A stretch of DNA of 64,000 nt from Stictocephala bisonia. Lineage: Eukaryota > Arthropoda > Insecta > Hemiptera > Membracidae. Of the stretch, positions 49,050 to 60,065 are shown one piece after another. Position 1 is the stretch's first letter. Each line of letters starts with the position of its first letter. Position numbers and translations under genes: made by a program. The notes under the pieces were generated by a model. The model had not been told where the DNA came from and did no database searches. It saw nothing but the letters and a program-made list of their open reading frames with translations. The stretch is taken from assembly GCA_035578905.1 (NCBI GenBank), contig JAQJVL010002719.1, positions 1 through 64,000 of the forward strand, written 5' to 3'.

Positions 49050-51575
49050 GCATCATGGAAAATGACCCTCAAAATAAATTTTTTTTAGATGAAGAATCTC
49101 CAGATCTTATATCTGTTTCTGAACACTTCCTAAAATCTCATGAAGTAACTAATTCCACTCTAAAGGAGTTCTAATGTGTAATATCCTTCTGTAAGTCTCA
49201 TTCTAAGGGAGGTTGTGATGGAATATGGGCTAAGCCTAGTGTAAAGGGTGAATCACTCGATTGTAGAGAGTTTGTTATGGAAAAGGTCTGTAACCATCAG
49301 CAGTCTCTTTAAAAATTGGAGAAAAAAAAGATTTTTTAATGGCAGATACAGACCACCTTCACCTCAACATGACGCCTTTTTCGATCTCGTCACTGATTGA
49401 TTCAATAAGTATGTAAGTCGTCACGAGATTATCATTACTATGGGTGACCTGAAAATGTTGTTGCTCAGCATCATAGCACTTTAATGGCTTCATTTGGTAT
49501 TTTTAACATCATCGATAACTATACCAGAGAGGCCCTGGGATTTCAAAGACTCATAGACCATTTATTCACAAATATTAAAGACGTTGAAGGTATAGTTGTT
49601 GTATCAGGCTTGTCAGATCACTATGCACAAACTGTTACACTCAATATTGATAATTTGCAGCCGATACCCACAGATACATTAAAGTACGTTAGGTCGTACT
49701 CTGATTCAAATACACAATTATTTAACCTTCTTATCTCAAAGGAGACCTGGGATAGCATGTATACTGCTTCAGATGTGGATACTAAATATGACTTGTTTAT
49801 ATCAAATGTTAAATACTATTTTAGTGCGGCATTTCCAGAGAATCTTAAAAAGTTAAAAAATCCAACCATAAGAAAATAAAACTTACAGATGATGTTAAGG
49901 CAATTAAAGAACTGCTTTTTGATCTATATAAGAAAACAAAAAATCTTGAATTGACTCATCATTTACGTCCACATTACAATAAGATAAAAAATCAATATAG
50001 ACGCATGATCCGGAAGTCAAAGTCAGATGAAACTTTTAGGAAAATTTAGAAATCTGAGAGTAGATCTAAGACTATCTGGGAAATAATAAACAGGACAAGA
50101 AAGTCTAACAAAGCAAGCTTACAAGAAATTAGTCTAGAAACTGATAGCGAACAAATTACTCACCCTAAAGATGTTTGTGAGGCCTTTAATGTTTTCTTCT
50201 CAAGTGTTGGCAACATTAACAAATTGCATCAAAACAGACCATTTGCCAATATAACCTCAGGTGGAACATGTATAAACTCCTTTTTTCTACGTCCAACAAC
50301 TGAGACAGAAATATACATCATTATAACAGTTTGAAAAATAAGAAGTCATCGGGCTCTGATCGAATTCCTGCCTTTATTATTAAAAAGGTATCACTGCACC
50401 TACTAAAGCCCTTGTGCCACCTAATTAACTTTTCATTTAGACATGGAACATTTCCAAAGAGTTTGAAGACATCAATGGTCAGACCTGTTTATAAAAAATG
50501 CAACACAATGAGGTGTAATAGTTATAGACCAATATCACTGGTGTCTGTTTTCTCAAAGAAAAATCAATTGTGACAAGATTATGGAACTTTCTGGAACTAA
50601 ATAAAATTATATCAAAAAACCAGTAGGTTTTATGAAAAGGAGGTACACAACTACGTCTATGTTCAATTTCATTAATGATGTAGAAGTACAATTAGACTCT
50701 AAGAACTACACAGCTGGGATAGTTTTTTAAAGACACAACTTTTGAACTGTTGCCTAACAGAGAGATCTAGGCGTGAGTTCAACCTTCTTATAGACAAAAC
50801 CATAGTTTACCCTAGCAGTAGTATCAAGTTTTTGGGATTGGTATTGGACGAGAGACTTAAGTTACACAACCATATTGAATATGTATCCAAGAAGGTTAGT
50901 TCTGGAATATATGTGTTGCACAGCCTTAAAAATTATGTAAACAGTGAAGTCCCATTGGCAATATATTATGGGCTGATATATCCCCACTTGGCATATGCTC
51001 TACCTATTTGGGGTCATGGGAGTAATGAAACTGTATTCCTCTTTAAACTCCAAAAGCGAGCTGTGAGGACTATTAATAATATGAACAGACTCCAATCGTG
51101 CAAATAAATATTTTGAAATACATGAATATTGACTTTACCATCCATTCCTAGAAACGTTGAAATTCGTCAGTCAAAACTTTACAAAATTTAACTTTTCACA
51201 TAAAACTTCTTATTCTTTCCGTAATCAAAATACACTACCCATCCCCAAACACAAAACATCTTTTTTTCAAAAACCGTACAGTATATAATGGGATTTGTTT
51301 TTTCAATAGACTTCCACTCTCTCTTAGGCAGGAGTCAGACACATCAAAATTTAGAAAACGTCTAAAAGGCCATTTGGTAAATCTTGCCTGTTACAGCGTT
51401 CGTGAGTTTTTGTCAGGAAGGTGACATAGGTTTGTCATATCATATAGGTTAAGTGATGTCACATATTAAATGTTACGAGCTATGCTGTTTAGTTTTAGTT
51501 AATATTAGTTGACTTGGCTAACGCAAATTGTTATTGTTAATTTGGTCCAATAAAGGGTTTGATTTTAATTTTGAA
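49050..51575 (+). mobile_element. Jockey/CR1-like LINE, internally deleted
   Basis: Endonuclease remnants (DLISVSEHFLKSHEV near 49110; RYRPPSPQHDAFFDLV near 49343; LSDHYAQTVTLNI near 49610) are followed by the linker and then RT. The central RT is missing. The end is around 51575, after an aataaagggtttgatttta-type 3' end. The order of parts agrees with a Jockey-superfamily ORF2. No ORF1 is seen. Confidence 0.88.
49060..51107 (+). pseudogene. LINE ORF2: endonuclease, linker, RT lacking catalytic core
   Basis: An open segment at 49484-49879 holds the C-terminal endonuclease (ends in LKKLKNPTIRK). Another frame carries the linker DLYKKTKNLELTHHLRPHY and SKTIWEIINRTRKSNKASL (to about 50120). RT starts at LKNKKSSGSDRIPAFIIKK (50325), with MVRPVYKKCN and SYRPISLVSVFSKK (to 50570). 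After FINDVEVQLDSKNYTAGIVF (about 50660-50730), sequence jumps directly to the region past motif C (SSIKFLGLVLDERLKLHNHI, about 50817). Motifs A, B and C including the YADD box are therefore deleted. The C-terminal part is open to 51107. It cannot be active. Confidence 0.88.
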
Positions 51576-53812
51576 GAAGAAGGAATTTAGTCCTTACTGA
51601 TGATGTATTTACGTTTTTAAAGAGGCATATTAGTACACTGAATGAGGCATATAACCCTTTTCAAAAGATCTTACAAATTATATACATATTTAACTTTGAA
51701 AATGATAACTACACATGACAAAGACAATCTTGTCTTGTTTTTTTAATGTTTCTTTATACTTTTAAAAATATTATTGGATTATATAACTTTTATCTTTAAA
51801 AATTATAAAACATAGAATAAATCAGTTTTTTATCATAATGTGGACAGTATTTTCTTATCATATTTTCCATTATTCCCATAAACCTACTTACAGGTTAACA
51901 TCATGACTTTCCATGTCATTTTTTATTATTGGAAGTCATTATCTGTTATTACATATTTTCTCAAGCTTCATTATGAGTAATGTATTGGTTGCATGCTTTT
52001 GTTATTAATGTGCTTGATAGTATGCTTCTTTTAATATCTTGTTTAAGTTATGTTTACTATTGTGTATTACACTTTGTTATTTTATTTATTAATAATTTTT
52101 CTCGTAATGTAATTTTAAACCATATATTGTGTTTTTTTAAAGATTTTTATACAATGATTTTGTGAAAGTGGTTATGGCCGCTGGGAAATAAATGTATCAA
52201 AACCAGACTTTTGTCTATAAATAGCATGTAAATAAAATGAAATTAATTATATAAATGGCACAATATGTTTATAACAATTTAAATAATTAGGTGCTATATA
52301 ACTTCACCTAACGTAATCAACTAGCACATATAATGTAAGTATAAACTCTGTTATATATTATAAGTCTTATTATTACATCGGCAATGAAGACATTTTAATT
52401 ATAATTTGTATTCGTAAAGTTAGTAAGTAAATATGTATCTTGTACATCTTAGACCAATTGCAGCATATTTCAAAAGTTATTTGTATTTAAATATTGTGGT
52501 TAGTATATTATTTTAGCCTCACAAATGTAATAGCATTCCATTTTTTAATTTACGTAAATTTTTTTTATTTTCTTTCGTAAAAACACAACTCATTTAACAA
52601 ATGTATACCTTCTTTGATTATTGAGAAGCAAAAAGATAACGGTAATGACATATATAACGTTTGGTTCATTGATAATAAATAATTAAGCCTTTATCGAAAC
52701 GACTTTGACAAAATGCAATTTACCTCAAATCATCCTCCTTTGAATTACTTAATAGAACGTCGTTTTTCAATCAAAATTCTCAGTGCATCAGTTTTAAAAT
52801 AAAATATAAAACAAAATAAGGCTTACAAATATATATATTTTTAATTATATACAGTGTAATAGTGATTCATATTTGTAGTGATTCATCAAAAAGATAAACA
52901 TTTAAAATAATTCTAAAGAAAGTATTGTCTGAGGATCTATGGTCTGTAACCCAGACATATTATTGTTATATTAACAACATTATAACTTTGAACACAGAGA
53001 ATATATTATTTGCTCATTATAGCTACAATGATATGTTTAGTTTAGTTGATTTCATACATGAGTTGAATACAGATTTAACACATGTTACCTTTTTAATTCC
53101 AGTACCTTTAGTGCTTTTGGTTTCCATTCAGGACAAACATTGTCAACTTTAGATTTAAGTATTTTGTATTATTATATCGTGAAACTCCAAGTGCAAATAT
53201 GAAATGTGTACATGATAACTAACCATTCCTTACTTTAATAAGTAATATGATTCATAATATAAGATTAAATTGGTTTCCATCAGTTATATCATATACACAA
53301 CTTTGGCATGAATCGATGTGAGAGTATAACTTAAATGTAATTTATATAGTTTCATCATACTTTGTAGGAATAGTTCAGAATTGTTGGTAAAATTGGAAGT
53401 AGAATTTATTAATTGAGCTTCCTTATTCTGTACTACAGCTAAATTAGTTTTTATTTTGATAATATCTCAAAAACTATTTGTGGATGATACCATCGTATAA
53501 GATTCTAAAACTGTTAAATATATTATTGTAGTTTTAACAGATACGCATTAATATGTTTTTTAATTCTATTATACTACTGTTTGATGAAATTAAAATTTAA
53601 GTTCATACTAAAAAAAACATAAAAATTTAAAGGAATACAATTTTACAATTAATTATAGAAGCATTGAACACGTCTACTTCCATTAGCAACCCAAAATCGA
53701 TGGAAAGTATTGATATTCTTTAACAGGAAATGTAATGTTCAGAAATATCACCTCTTAGGATGTTACAATGGATTCTTAAATTAACATATATTAAAATACA
53801 AAATCCTATTTC
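51576..53812. other. AT-rich stretch, no gene seen
   Basis: No recognised domain occurs. The open frames at 51980-52165 and 52925-53152 are short and lack family features. Confidence 0.5.
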
Positions 53813-53940
53813 GTAAGCTTAAGCGGCTGGAGCATTATTAACAACTAGTTCTTCCGGTGTCAACCGCGTCAAAGGACTATTTACAATATTTATTGTAACC
53901 TTTGACGCGGTTGACACCGGAAGAACTAGTTGTTAATAAA
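53813..53940. repeat. Palindrome built from Penelope-type terminal sequence
   Basis: attaacaactagttcttccg with gtgtcaaccgcgtcaaagg (about 53837-53876) is repeated in inverted orientation after a ~20-nt loop (tttgacgcggttgacaccgg, then aagaactagttgttaat, to about 53937). The arm ttccggtgtcaaccgcgtca resembles ttccggtgacaaccacgtca at the left Penelope terminus (about 40592). The outer sequence gcttaagcggct (from 53819) matches the complement of the sequence just beyond the right Penelope terminus. This is a pair of element ends without the body. Confidence 0.82.
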
Positions 53941-54709
53941 ATACAAAATGTCTGTATATGTAAAACATAATGACTGTAACAGAAATTACGGGGTTCAGGT
54001 TGTAGATATTTTAAATATATTTTAAATGTCTTTTTTGTAGAGTCAAAACTGTAAAATATATTTTTTAAATATTCGCCTATTTTTCCACTTTGGACATACT
54101 TATAATGTTCTTAAAAATGATTTATCCTCGACAAATTGGTATTCAATTTTCTTTTTCAGTGCCTGTAAGATACTAACTAAACTTTAATAACATATTCAGC
54201 TCTAAAAAAAATGTTGATTAATTTTTTTTTGATAAAACGATACATGAATTGATTTGATAATTGGTTTAAATACTTTATTAATAAAACAACGAAAACTACC
54301 TCACTAAGCAGTAGTTTTTTAATTATAAATACTCATTTGGCAAATAGATAAAACAACTCAGTTATTCATATATATTCTTATTGAAAATTGTTAAGTACAG
54401 CGAAGTAAATTACAATAACATGTTTTATTTAAATGAAAAATAACTTCATATCAAACAAAATATGTAAGACATACTTTCCGATAATAATAATTGTTACTGT
54501 CAGCTGTAATAAAGATATCATTAGAAAAATTTTGCCAACTAAATACATATTAAACATATAATTCGTTTAAAAATTTAATATCTGTCATAATTTGATACAT
54601 ATTGCCGTTGTGACACTAATGACATTAGACTTTTGTTAACTGTCTGCTTGTAATATTTCTATCATACACCTGGTTTTAATAAAAAGTGTCCATCATTCAT
54701 TTTAAATCA
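53941..54709. other. AT-rich stretch
   Basis: No feature is recognised before the second receptor duplication begins. Confidence 0.45.
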
Positions 54710-54962
54710 TTGTTCATTTTAATGGTCATCAATTCATTGTATTTATCAACAAACACTCGTAACATAATAGTGACATCACGGCTGTGCTTAGATGTGACAT
54801 CTTATTATTTATAATTTAAACTGACAAGATATTTAAATACTAAACATTTACATTTACTACTTTAACGATCGGTAGTTACTGAATTTATTCTGTGGCAGAC
54901 GAAGTAGAGCGGTGGTTCTGAAGTAAGGGAATGGTTAAAAAATAAATATGAAGTGAATTAGT

Positions 54963-55587
54963 ATGCATCCCTTATTTCCAAATTGTATCGGTAGATTTTT
55001 ACAGTTGTCAGGGTTGTTGCCGGTGTACATTCAGCCAGGACATGTCGACTATGGTGCCCCTTGCTGGTATCTTTTACCTTATGGAGTAGGGATACTTGTA
55101 ACAATTGATATTTTAGCAATATCAGATTACTTAACTATACGTTCATTTACTAACTCGCCCTTGGAAGATCTCTCAGTAGCATTAACGTTACTCTTTGACA
55201 ACATACCTATCCACATTGTATCGATATCAAACAATATCCAATGTGGTAAGAAGATTTTTAATACCATACTAAAGAATCTTGAGGCATTTGATGAGCAATT
55301 TGCTAAAAAGCCAATTCAAGTACATACATCATATTATACTTGCATTTGGGGTGCATTTATTCTATTCCGTTTGTTACTCAGTCTTTACGCAGCATTTGTA
55401 CTTCAGATACCTTTCATTACTAATATTTCGTATCTGGTTATTCTCTCCATGGTTCAATTGTTTTTGATACTTATGAACCAGGTAAAAACACGATACAAGG
55501 TGCTAAATGACAATCTACTGCAGTTTAAAGATCAAAGAAGACCATTTCAAGTTAGGTTTCTCAGAGAAATATCCGGATGTATGCATT
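54963..55587 (+). CDS. Gustatory-receptor-like protein, first exon (partial gene)
   Basis: The exon encodes 208 residues from MHPLFPNCIGRFLQLSGLLP to the donor gtaagt at 55588 (phase 1: the last T begins the next codon). Hydrophobic segments lie near residues 35-60 (WYLLPYGVGILVTIDILAI), 122-147 (WGAFILFRLLLSLYAAFVL) and 150-172 (ISYLVILSMVQLFLILMN). They are followed by TRYKVLNDNLLQF, which resembles the loop after TM4 in insect gustatory receptors (7tm_7 family). Such receptors are ligand-gated channels in chemosensory neurons, usually 350-450 residues long. This would be the N-terminal half. No exon with the C-terminal family signature was found downstream in the window, so the gene continues beyond it, or this is an orphan duplicate. 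The start is chosen because both copies have ATG there and diverge upstream. Assignment by eye; moderate certainty. Confidence 0.65.
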
Positions 55588-56049
55588 GTAAGTAATTAAC
55601 ACAGTCTGTATTGTAATATTTGTGATTCATTATATGTTACTTTTTTTCGCGCTAAATTAAAGTTTCAAACTCAATCGTTCAATATTGCTATTATATTATT
55701 CTTATTTGTAATTTTATCCAAAATAGTTAAAATACTTATCATACAGTCTATAATATATTTGAAGTATAAGAGGAGAAAAATATTTTTAATGTTTACAAAA
55801 TAAAAATAATACTTTGCATTATTTAAATATGAAGGGTTTATCAATAAAAAAATACTCTGTTTTTCACGTACCGTTTTCAACGTACGGTTCTTAGTAACTT
55901 CCATACAGTATCTCACTATTATGTGTTTATGCATTCATTAAATGTAGGTCCTAGATTTAAATTAATGAAATTAAAATTAAATATCTGAAATTATATGCAG
56001 AAAATTTTAAGAATATAAAATAAACCCATTCACAAACAAATATTTTAAG

Positions 56050-56051
<2 letters not shown>
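55588..56051. other. Sequence after the receptor splice donor (duplicated in copy 1)
   Basis: This AT-rich sequence follows the donor site and is homologous to 45838-46300. No exon is recognised. Confidence 0.5.
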
Positions 56052-56134
<83 letters not shown>

Positions 56135-56193
56135 GCGCACGCACGCACACACGCACGCACGCACGCACGCACGCACGCGCGCACGCGCACGCG

Positions 56194-56261
<68 letters not shown>
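56052..56261. repeat. (CA)n microsatellite with central CG-containing block
   Basis: CA repeats flank a block with acgcacgc and gcgcgcac variants (about 56132-56199). The tract is absent at the matching place in duplication copy 1. Open frames of Cys/Val across it are artefacts. Confidence 0.97.
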
Positions 56262-56262
<1 letters not shown>

Positions 56263-56604
56263 CGTTTTCCTATAATGAAATGTGGCTAAATGACTTTCAT
56301 ATTAATGCTTATTTTTAAAGTTTCGTAAAGAAATCTCAAAATAAATAAATTATGTTTTGCTAATCACTCTTCAATCATTCAAATCATTTAAAAATAGATC
56401 AAACTGTGATATTCTGAATAGTCTAACTCAAATATGCTCTAATATATTTACATATGTGATTTTTTGTGGAAATAATTATGTTGACAACTTTAAAGATATA
56501 AATAAAAGAGTAATACATGTTAACATTGTAATTTACTTGGCTTTAATAAGAATAAAAAGCCAAGTAAACTACAACTTATCCATTTTGATGGTATAAATTT
56601 CGTT

Positions 56605-57367
56605 TTGCAATAAAAAAGCACATGAAATCATTCTGGAGTCCTTAAATCAATTACATAGAAAACATAAGGATATAAAAATTAGAGTATTCGTAGGTAATCA
56701 TAGTTATTAAACAAGAAAACTGATTAATAAAGAAACTAAACCAGACAATGTTAGACGTATTTTAATACCTAATGGAAAGATTAAATATATTCTAACTGTA
56801 ATGATTTTTAATAATTGTTCTTTGTAGAATTAATGGTGTAAAATAAAATTAAGTTGAAGAAATATTAAATGAGTTTGGCAATATTTTAATAAATCTTAGG
56901 GAAAGTAAATTAATAATTAATAATTAATTATTACTAAGATAGAACTGAAATATTTTTATACCAAACTAAACAACAAAAATACCCATATCTACGAAAAGCT
57001 AAATACTTACTAACTTTTGATATCACTGAATACTTATTCTCTTTTTCTATGGTCTTAAACTCTACAGATGTATTATATCTAAATTTTAAAGGTAATAATC
57101 CATATTTTTAGAAGGATTAGTACAATGATTATTGATAAAGATAACAAAATGATTAGTAACATTCCAACTATTACATCTGGATATCATATATTTAGGGAAT
57201 ACAATCAGACAACGCTCAGCCTACTAGCAGTTATTGATGATAGTGAATTAAATAACATAAAGAAAATAATATTATTTTCAAAAAATTATACACATGTGAC
57301 TAAATATATTAAAAGTGAAAATTTAAATGACTTAATAATGCTTTATTGGAACATTGGACGATACTAA
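56605..57367 (+). pseudogene. Unidentified coding relict
   Basis: Several stretches read like protein although separated by stops and frame changes. They are AHEIILESLNQLHRKHKDIK with IRVFVGNHSY (about 56619-56707), DNVRRILIPNGKIKYILTV (about 56745-56800), KYPYLRKAKYLLTFDITEYL (about 56977-57036) and an 80-codon open frame at 57125-57367 (IPTITSGYHIFREYNQTTLS with a later SENLNDLIMLYWN). I recognise no family. It may be a decayed host gene or an old insertion; chance open frames in AT-rich DNA are also possible. Confidence 0.35.
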
Positions 57368-57469
57368 AACGTAGATGTATTAAATTTATACATATTCAAA
57401 TATAAAATAGATGTACTATGTATTTGTGAGCATTGCAAGGATAGTAAAAGTAAAGTATATTAAAAAAAC

Positions 57470-57691
57470 ATGACTATAGAGCCATTAGGGCTATCAGTGT
57501 TACTCTCATGGCAACTCCCGGTACTACCTTGGGTTCCGGTACTTTGCAATATAGAGATAAAACGTCAGGAAGCACTAATTAAAAAAATCAATAAGATCTT
57601 GAATGCCCCTCACCTAACCATTATTCAAGATCTCCCACGTCAGAACAGTTACTTAAAATCTCGAAAACCACCTCTACGTACTTCTTCCTAG
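57470..57691 (+). pseudogene. C-terminal fragment of a LINE polyprotein
   Basis: The 73-residue frame contains WVPVLCNIEIKRQEALIKKI, then APHLTIIQDLP and YLKSRKPPLRTSS. This resembles the segment near the C-terminus of many LINE reverse transcriptases, where W-P-V-L-x-N-I, basic residues and L-K-S-R-x-P-x-W follow in this order. RT motifs upstream are missing. It stands directly upstream of another LINE's ORF1. Confidence 0.5.
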
Positions 57692-57861
57692 TTGAGCAGT
57701 TCTTCAGTGGATGGGATTCGCTGGTTGACGCGTGTTTATACGCTCCGAAGTATTTAGTATTTGTGCACGGATTAAAGTGACTATTATTTGTGATTTAGTG
57801 CATGTAACTTCTTTTAGTTAAACACTAAAAGTATTTGTGCATGCTGAATAAGTGTTAATCG

Positions 57862-58743
57862 ATGCAAATTGTTTGTAGGCAATGGGGCGTCGTTTCAGTA
57901 AGTTTTTCAGTGACTTTGTCAAGGTCAAGCGATAAGCAGCTTTACCCAACAATTTCCAGCAAGCGTACTGCTAGTAATAATATTTATGGCCAGGAAGAAC
58001 ATAATATGACAGTGGACGAAATACGACAAGTTAAGTTAGGTAATAGTGAATGTTTGAGTAAAAGTAGTAAGATAAAGGATGGCATTAAATGTTTTAAGGA
58101 GGACATGAGCAATTCCATAGATTTATGTTTTGAAAAACTTAAAGATTGTGAGGACACTACAAGTAAAAATAGTAACAGTATTAAAACTTGTGCATCAATT
58201 ATTGATAATTTAAAGAGTAAAAATTATGTTTCAAAAAGGTCTGTCAGTGAACCAAAGAAAAAACTTATTGCTGGAGAACAATACTCTCGCAGTAACTGCC
58301 TGGAAATTAACAGTGTTCTGGAAGAAAAAAATGAAAATATTGTTACCGTTGTAAAGAAAGTAGCTAATGCCCTGAACTTCAATCTGGAGGACACGATGAT
58401 AGATGCTGTGCATAGATTGGCGAAGAATCCAAACAAGTTTAGCTATCGTTTATATATGGATGAAATGCGTCGCAGGGCAAGAGCGAAGAGGTCGATCACA
58501 GCAGTGGAGCTCGGGTATCAGAGCGAGAGAAGAATGTTCATCGATCTATCACTAGGGAGAGAAACCCGTCATCTATGGGCTGAGGTTAGGAAGTTCAATG
58601 TCCAGAAGAACTATAAGTATGCGTGGATCACCAGCCCCAGCAGAATGTTCCTGAGGAAGAAAGAATATGAAGCTGCCGTTCTCATCTCAGAGACGTCGGA
58701 CCTTGAGGGGATGACCTTAAGTTCTACTAATTGTATGTATTGA
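57862..58743 (+). CDS. LINE ORF1 protein (nucleic-acid-binding, FP25K-like C-terminal region)
   Basis: The frame encodes 293 residues without stops. In this LINE group, ORF1 binds element RNA and assists target-primed reverse transcription. The N-terminal half is polar, with Lys/Ser-rich sequence. Residues about 135-175 (QYSRSNCLEINSVLEEKNEN, VVKKVANALNFNLED) match the region before the RNA-binding fold in Jockey/CR1 ORF1 proteins, followed by DAVHRLAKNPNK. The C-terminus has ERRMFIDLSLGRETRHLWAE, VRKFNVQKNYKYAW and SPSRMFLRKKEYEAAVLI, the typical end. No CCHC zinc knuckle is visible. The usual VRF-type strand is altered (KFSYRLYMDEMRRRARAKR), which may reflect decay. The first ATG is used; the true start could lie slightly downstream. 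Confidence 0.8.
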   Translation: MQIVCRQWGVVSVSFSVTLSRSSDKQLYPTISSKRTASNNIYGQEEHNMTVDEIRQVKLGNSECLSKSSKIKDGIKCFKEDMSNSIDLCFEKLKDCEDTTSKNSNSIKTCASIIDNLKSKNYVSKRSVSEPKKKLIAGEQYSRSNCLEINSVLEEKNENIVTVVKKVANALNFNLEDTMIDAVHRLAKNPNKFSYRLYMDEMRRRARAKRSITAVELGYQSERRMFIDLSLGRETRHLWAEVRKFNVQKNYKYAWITSPSRMFLRKKEYEAAVLISETSDLEGMTLSSTNCMY

Positions 58744-58859
58744 ATATTTAATTGTATAAGTGTTATTGATTGGAATTACATAAAACGGATAGAAAACGTG
58801 GATTCAGTGTTAGCGTATTTTATAATACGTTATACGAGTATTTAAGGAGCATGTTTTTT

Positions 58860-60000
58860 TGAATAAAAAACGCAAAGCAAAATATCCAGCCTGGTTTAAT
58901 CATGATTTAATTTTAATGATTAAACGTAAAGAAAAGATGAGAGAAAAATTTATTACATATAAGATGCCTCATATTTTTTATGAATATAAGGAATAAAGAC
59001 GTAGAATTAAGTTTGAAATTAAATGTGCATATAATAATCATATACATATATTGAAAATAGAATTGAAGTTGGTCCTTTTTCTTTCTGGAGTTTGTTGATA
59101 AAATAAATACTACAGATAAGTGCCCAAAGGTAATGTCACTTGACGGTGAAGAGGTGGAGGGGGGATCGGAGATAGTTAACGGGTTTTCAAAGTATTTTAG
59201 CTCTGTGTATGATCCTTGTCAGCTGGGCAGTAGTGATTTGTGTCATCGGGCGTGTCTCCAGTCATGTCTAATATCTCTACACTGTCTATGGTTGTTGTCA
59301 TTGAGCAATAATTACTAATTGGTCTTAAAAAACTGAAGCCAAAAAGATCTGTCGGTCCTGATGGCTTTCCACCTTATGTTGTTAAAGCTTGTGCTGATAT
59401 TTTGGTAATTCCATTATTTCATATATTTAATATCTCCGTTAGTAAATGTTGCTTTCCTGATAATTGAAAGCTGGTTTAAGTTGTGCCCTTTTTTTAAAAA
59501 AAGGTGAGAAAGCGGACGTAAACAATTAATTATAGACCTGTTTCCATTTTTAGGCGCCAGCTAAGGCGTTTGAATCTATCTTGTACATAAAAAAAATACA
59601 TAAGTTCAAGTCAACTGTTTTATCCTGCCAGATCAATAAATTATAATTTACTGATCCTGTCTGAATATTGTCCACCTATTTTAGATTATGGAGGTCAAGT
59701 TGATGTATTATATACAGATTTTTAAAAGGCATTTGATAAAGTAAGTCATTCATTGCTCCTCTGTAAGATGAATTATTTTCGTTTGTCGGATTCATTAATT
59801 AGGGGTTTTCGTTCTCATTTGTGTGGTAGTACGACATTTGATGGATTTTCATCGGGTGAGTTCTGTAGTGAATCAGGGGTATACCGGGGTTCAAACCTTG
59901 GCCCTTTATTGTTTGTTTTGTTTATTAATGATATAAGCAAATTGTGAAAAGAATTCAAAAATGTTTATTTATGCTGATGACATAAAGATTTTTAGGAGCA
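58860..60000 (+). pseudogene. LINE ORF2 remnant: linker and RT with stops
   Basis: The linker is followed by PKVMSLDGEEVEGGSEIVNG and FSKYFSSVYDP (59128-59210). RT begins LKPKRSVGPDGFPPYVVKAC (about 59333). Stops and frameshifts lie between 59460 and 59700. Motif A is VLYTDF, a stop, then KAFDKVSHSLLL (about 59705-59760). ESGVYRGSNLGPLLFVLFIN lies near 59870, where Tyr-Arg replaces the usual Pro-Gln before Gly. YADDIKIF is at 59970-59993, with both aspartates kept. The frame ends soon after, so the thumb and C-terminal region are missing. It is inactive. Similarity to the element at 27.4 kb suggests one family. Confidence 0.88.
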
Positions 60001-60065
60001 TCAATTGTAATATTGCATGACAAGAGTCAGTTAAAAATAATTTACATGATTACTATTCAAGTGAT

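Larger units (their letters stand above)
54710..56600 (+). repeat. Segmental duplication, copy 2 (receptor exon)
   Basis: This is the partner of 44955-46660, in the same orientation about 9.75 kb downstream. The region includes about 250 bp upstream of the ATG, the exon, and about 1 kb downstream interrupted by the CA microsatellite at 56052-56261. Confidence 0.85.
57700..60065 (+). mobile_element. Jockey/CR1-like LINE with intact ORF1 and deleted endonuclease
   Basis: ORF1 (57862-58743) is followed after only about 110 bp by the linker of ORF2 (RKAKYPAWFNHDLILMIKRK, about 58870) and a damaged RT ending near 60000. A complete element would have an endonuclease of about 220 residues between them, so it has been lost. 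The exact ends are uncertain; no tail or target duplication was found. Confidence 0.82.

Noticed and set aside
55957..56262. Cys/Val-rich minus-strand open frames of 71-101 codons
   Set aside because: They arise from the CA/CG repeat, not from a gene.
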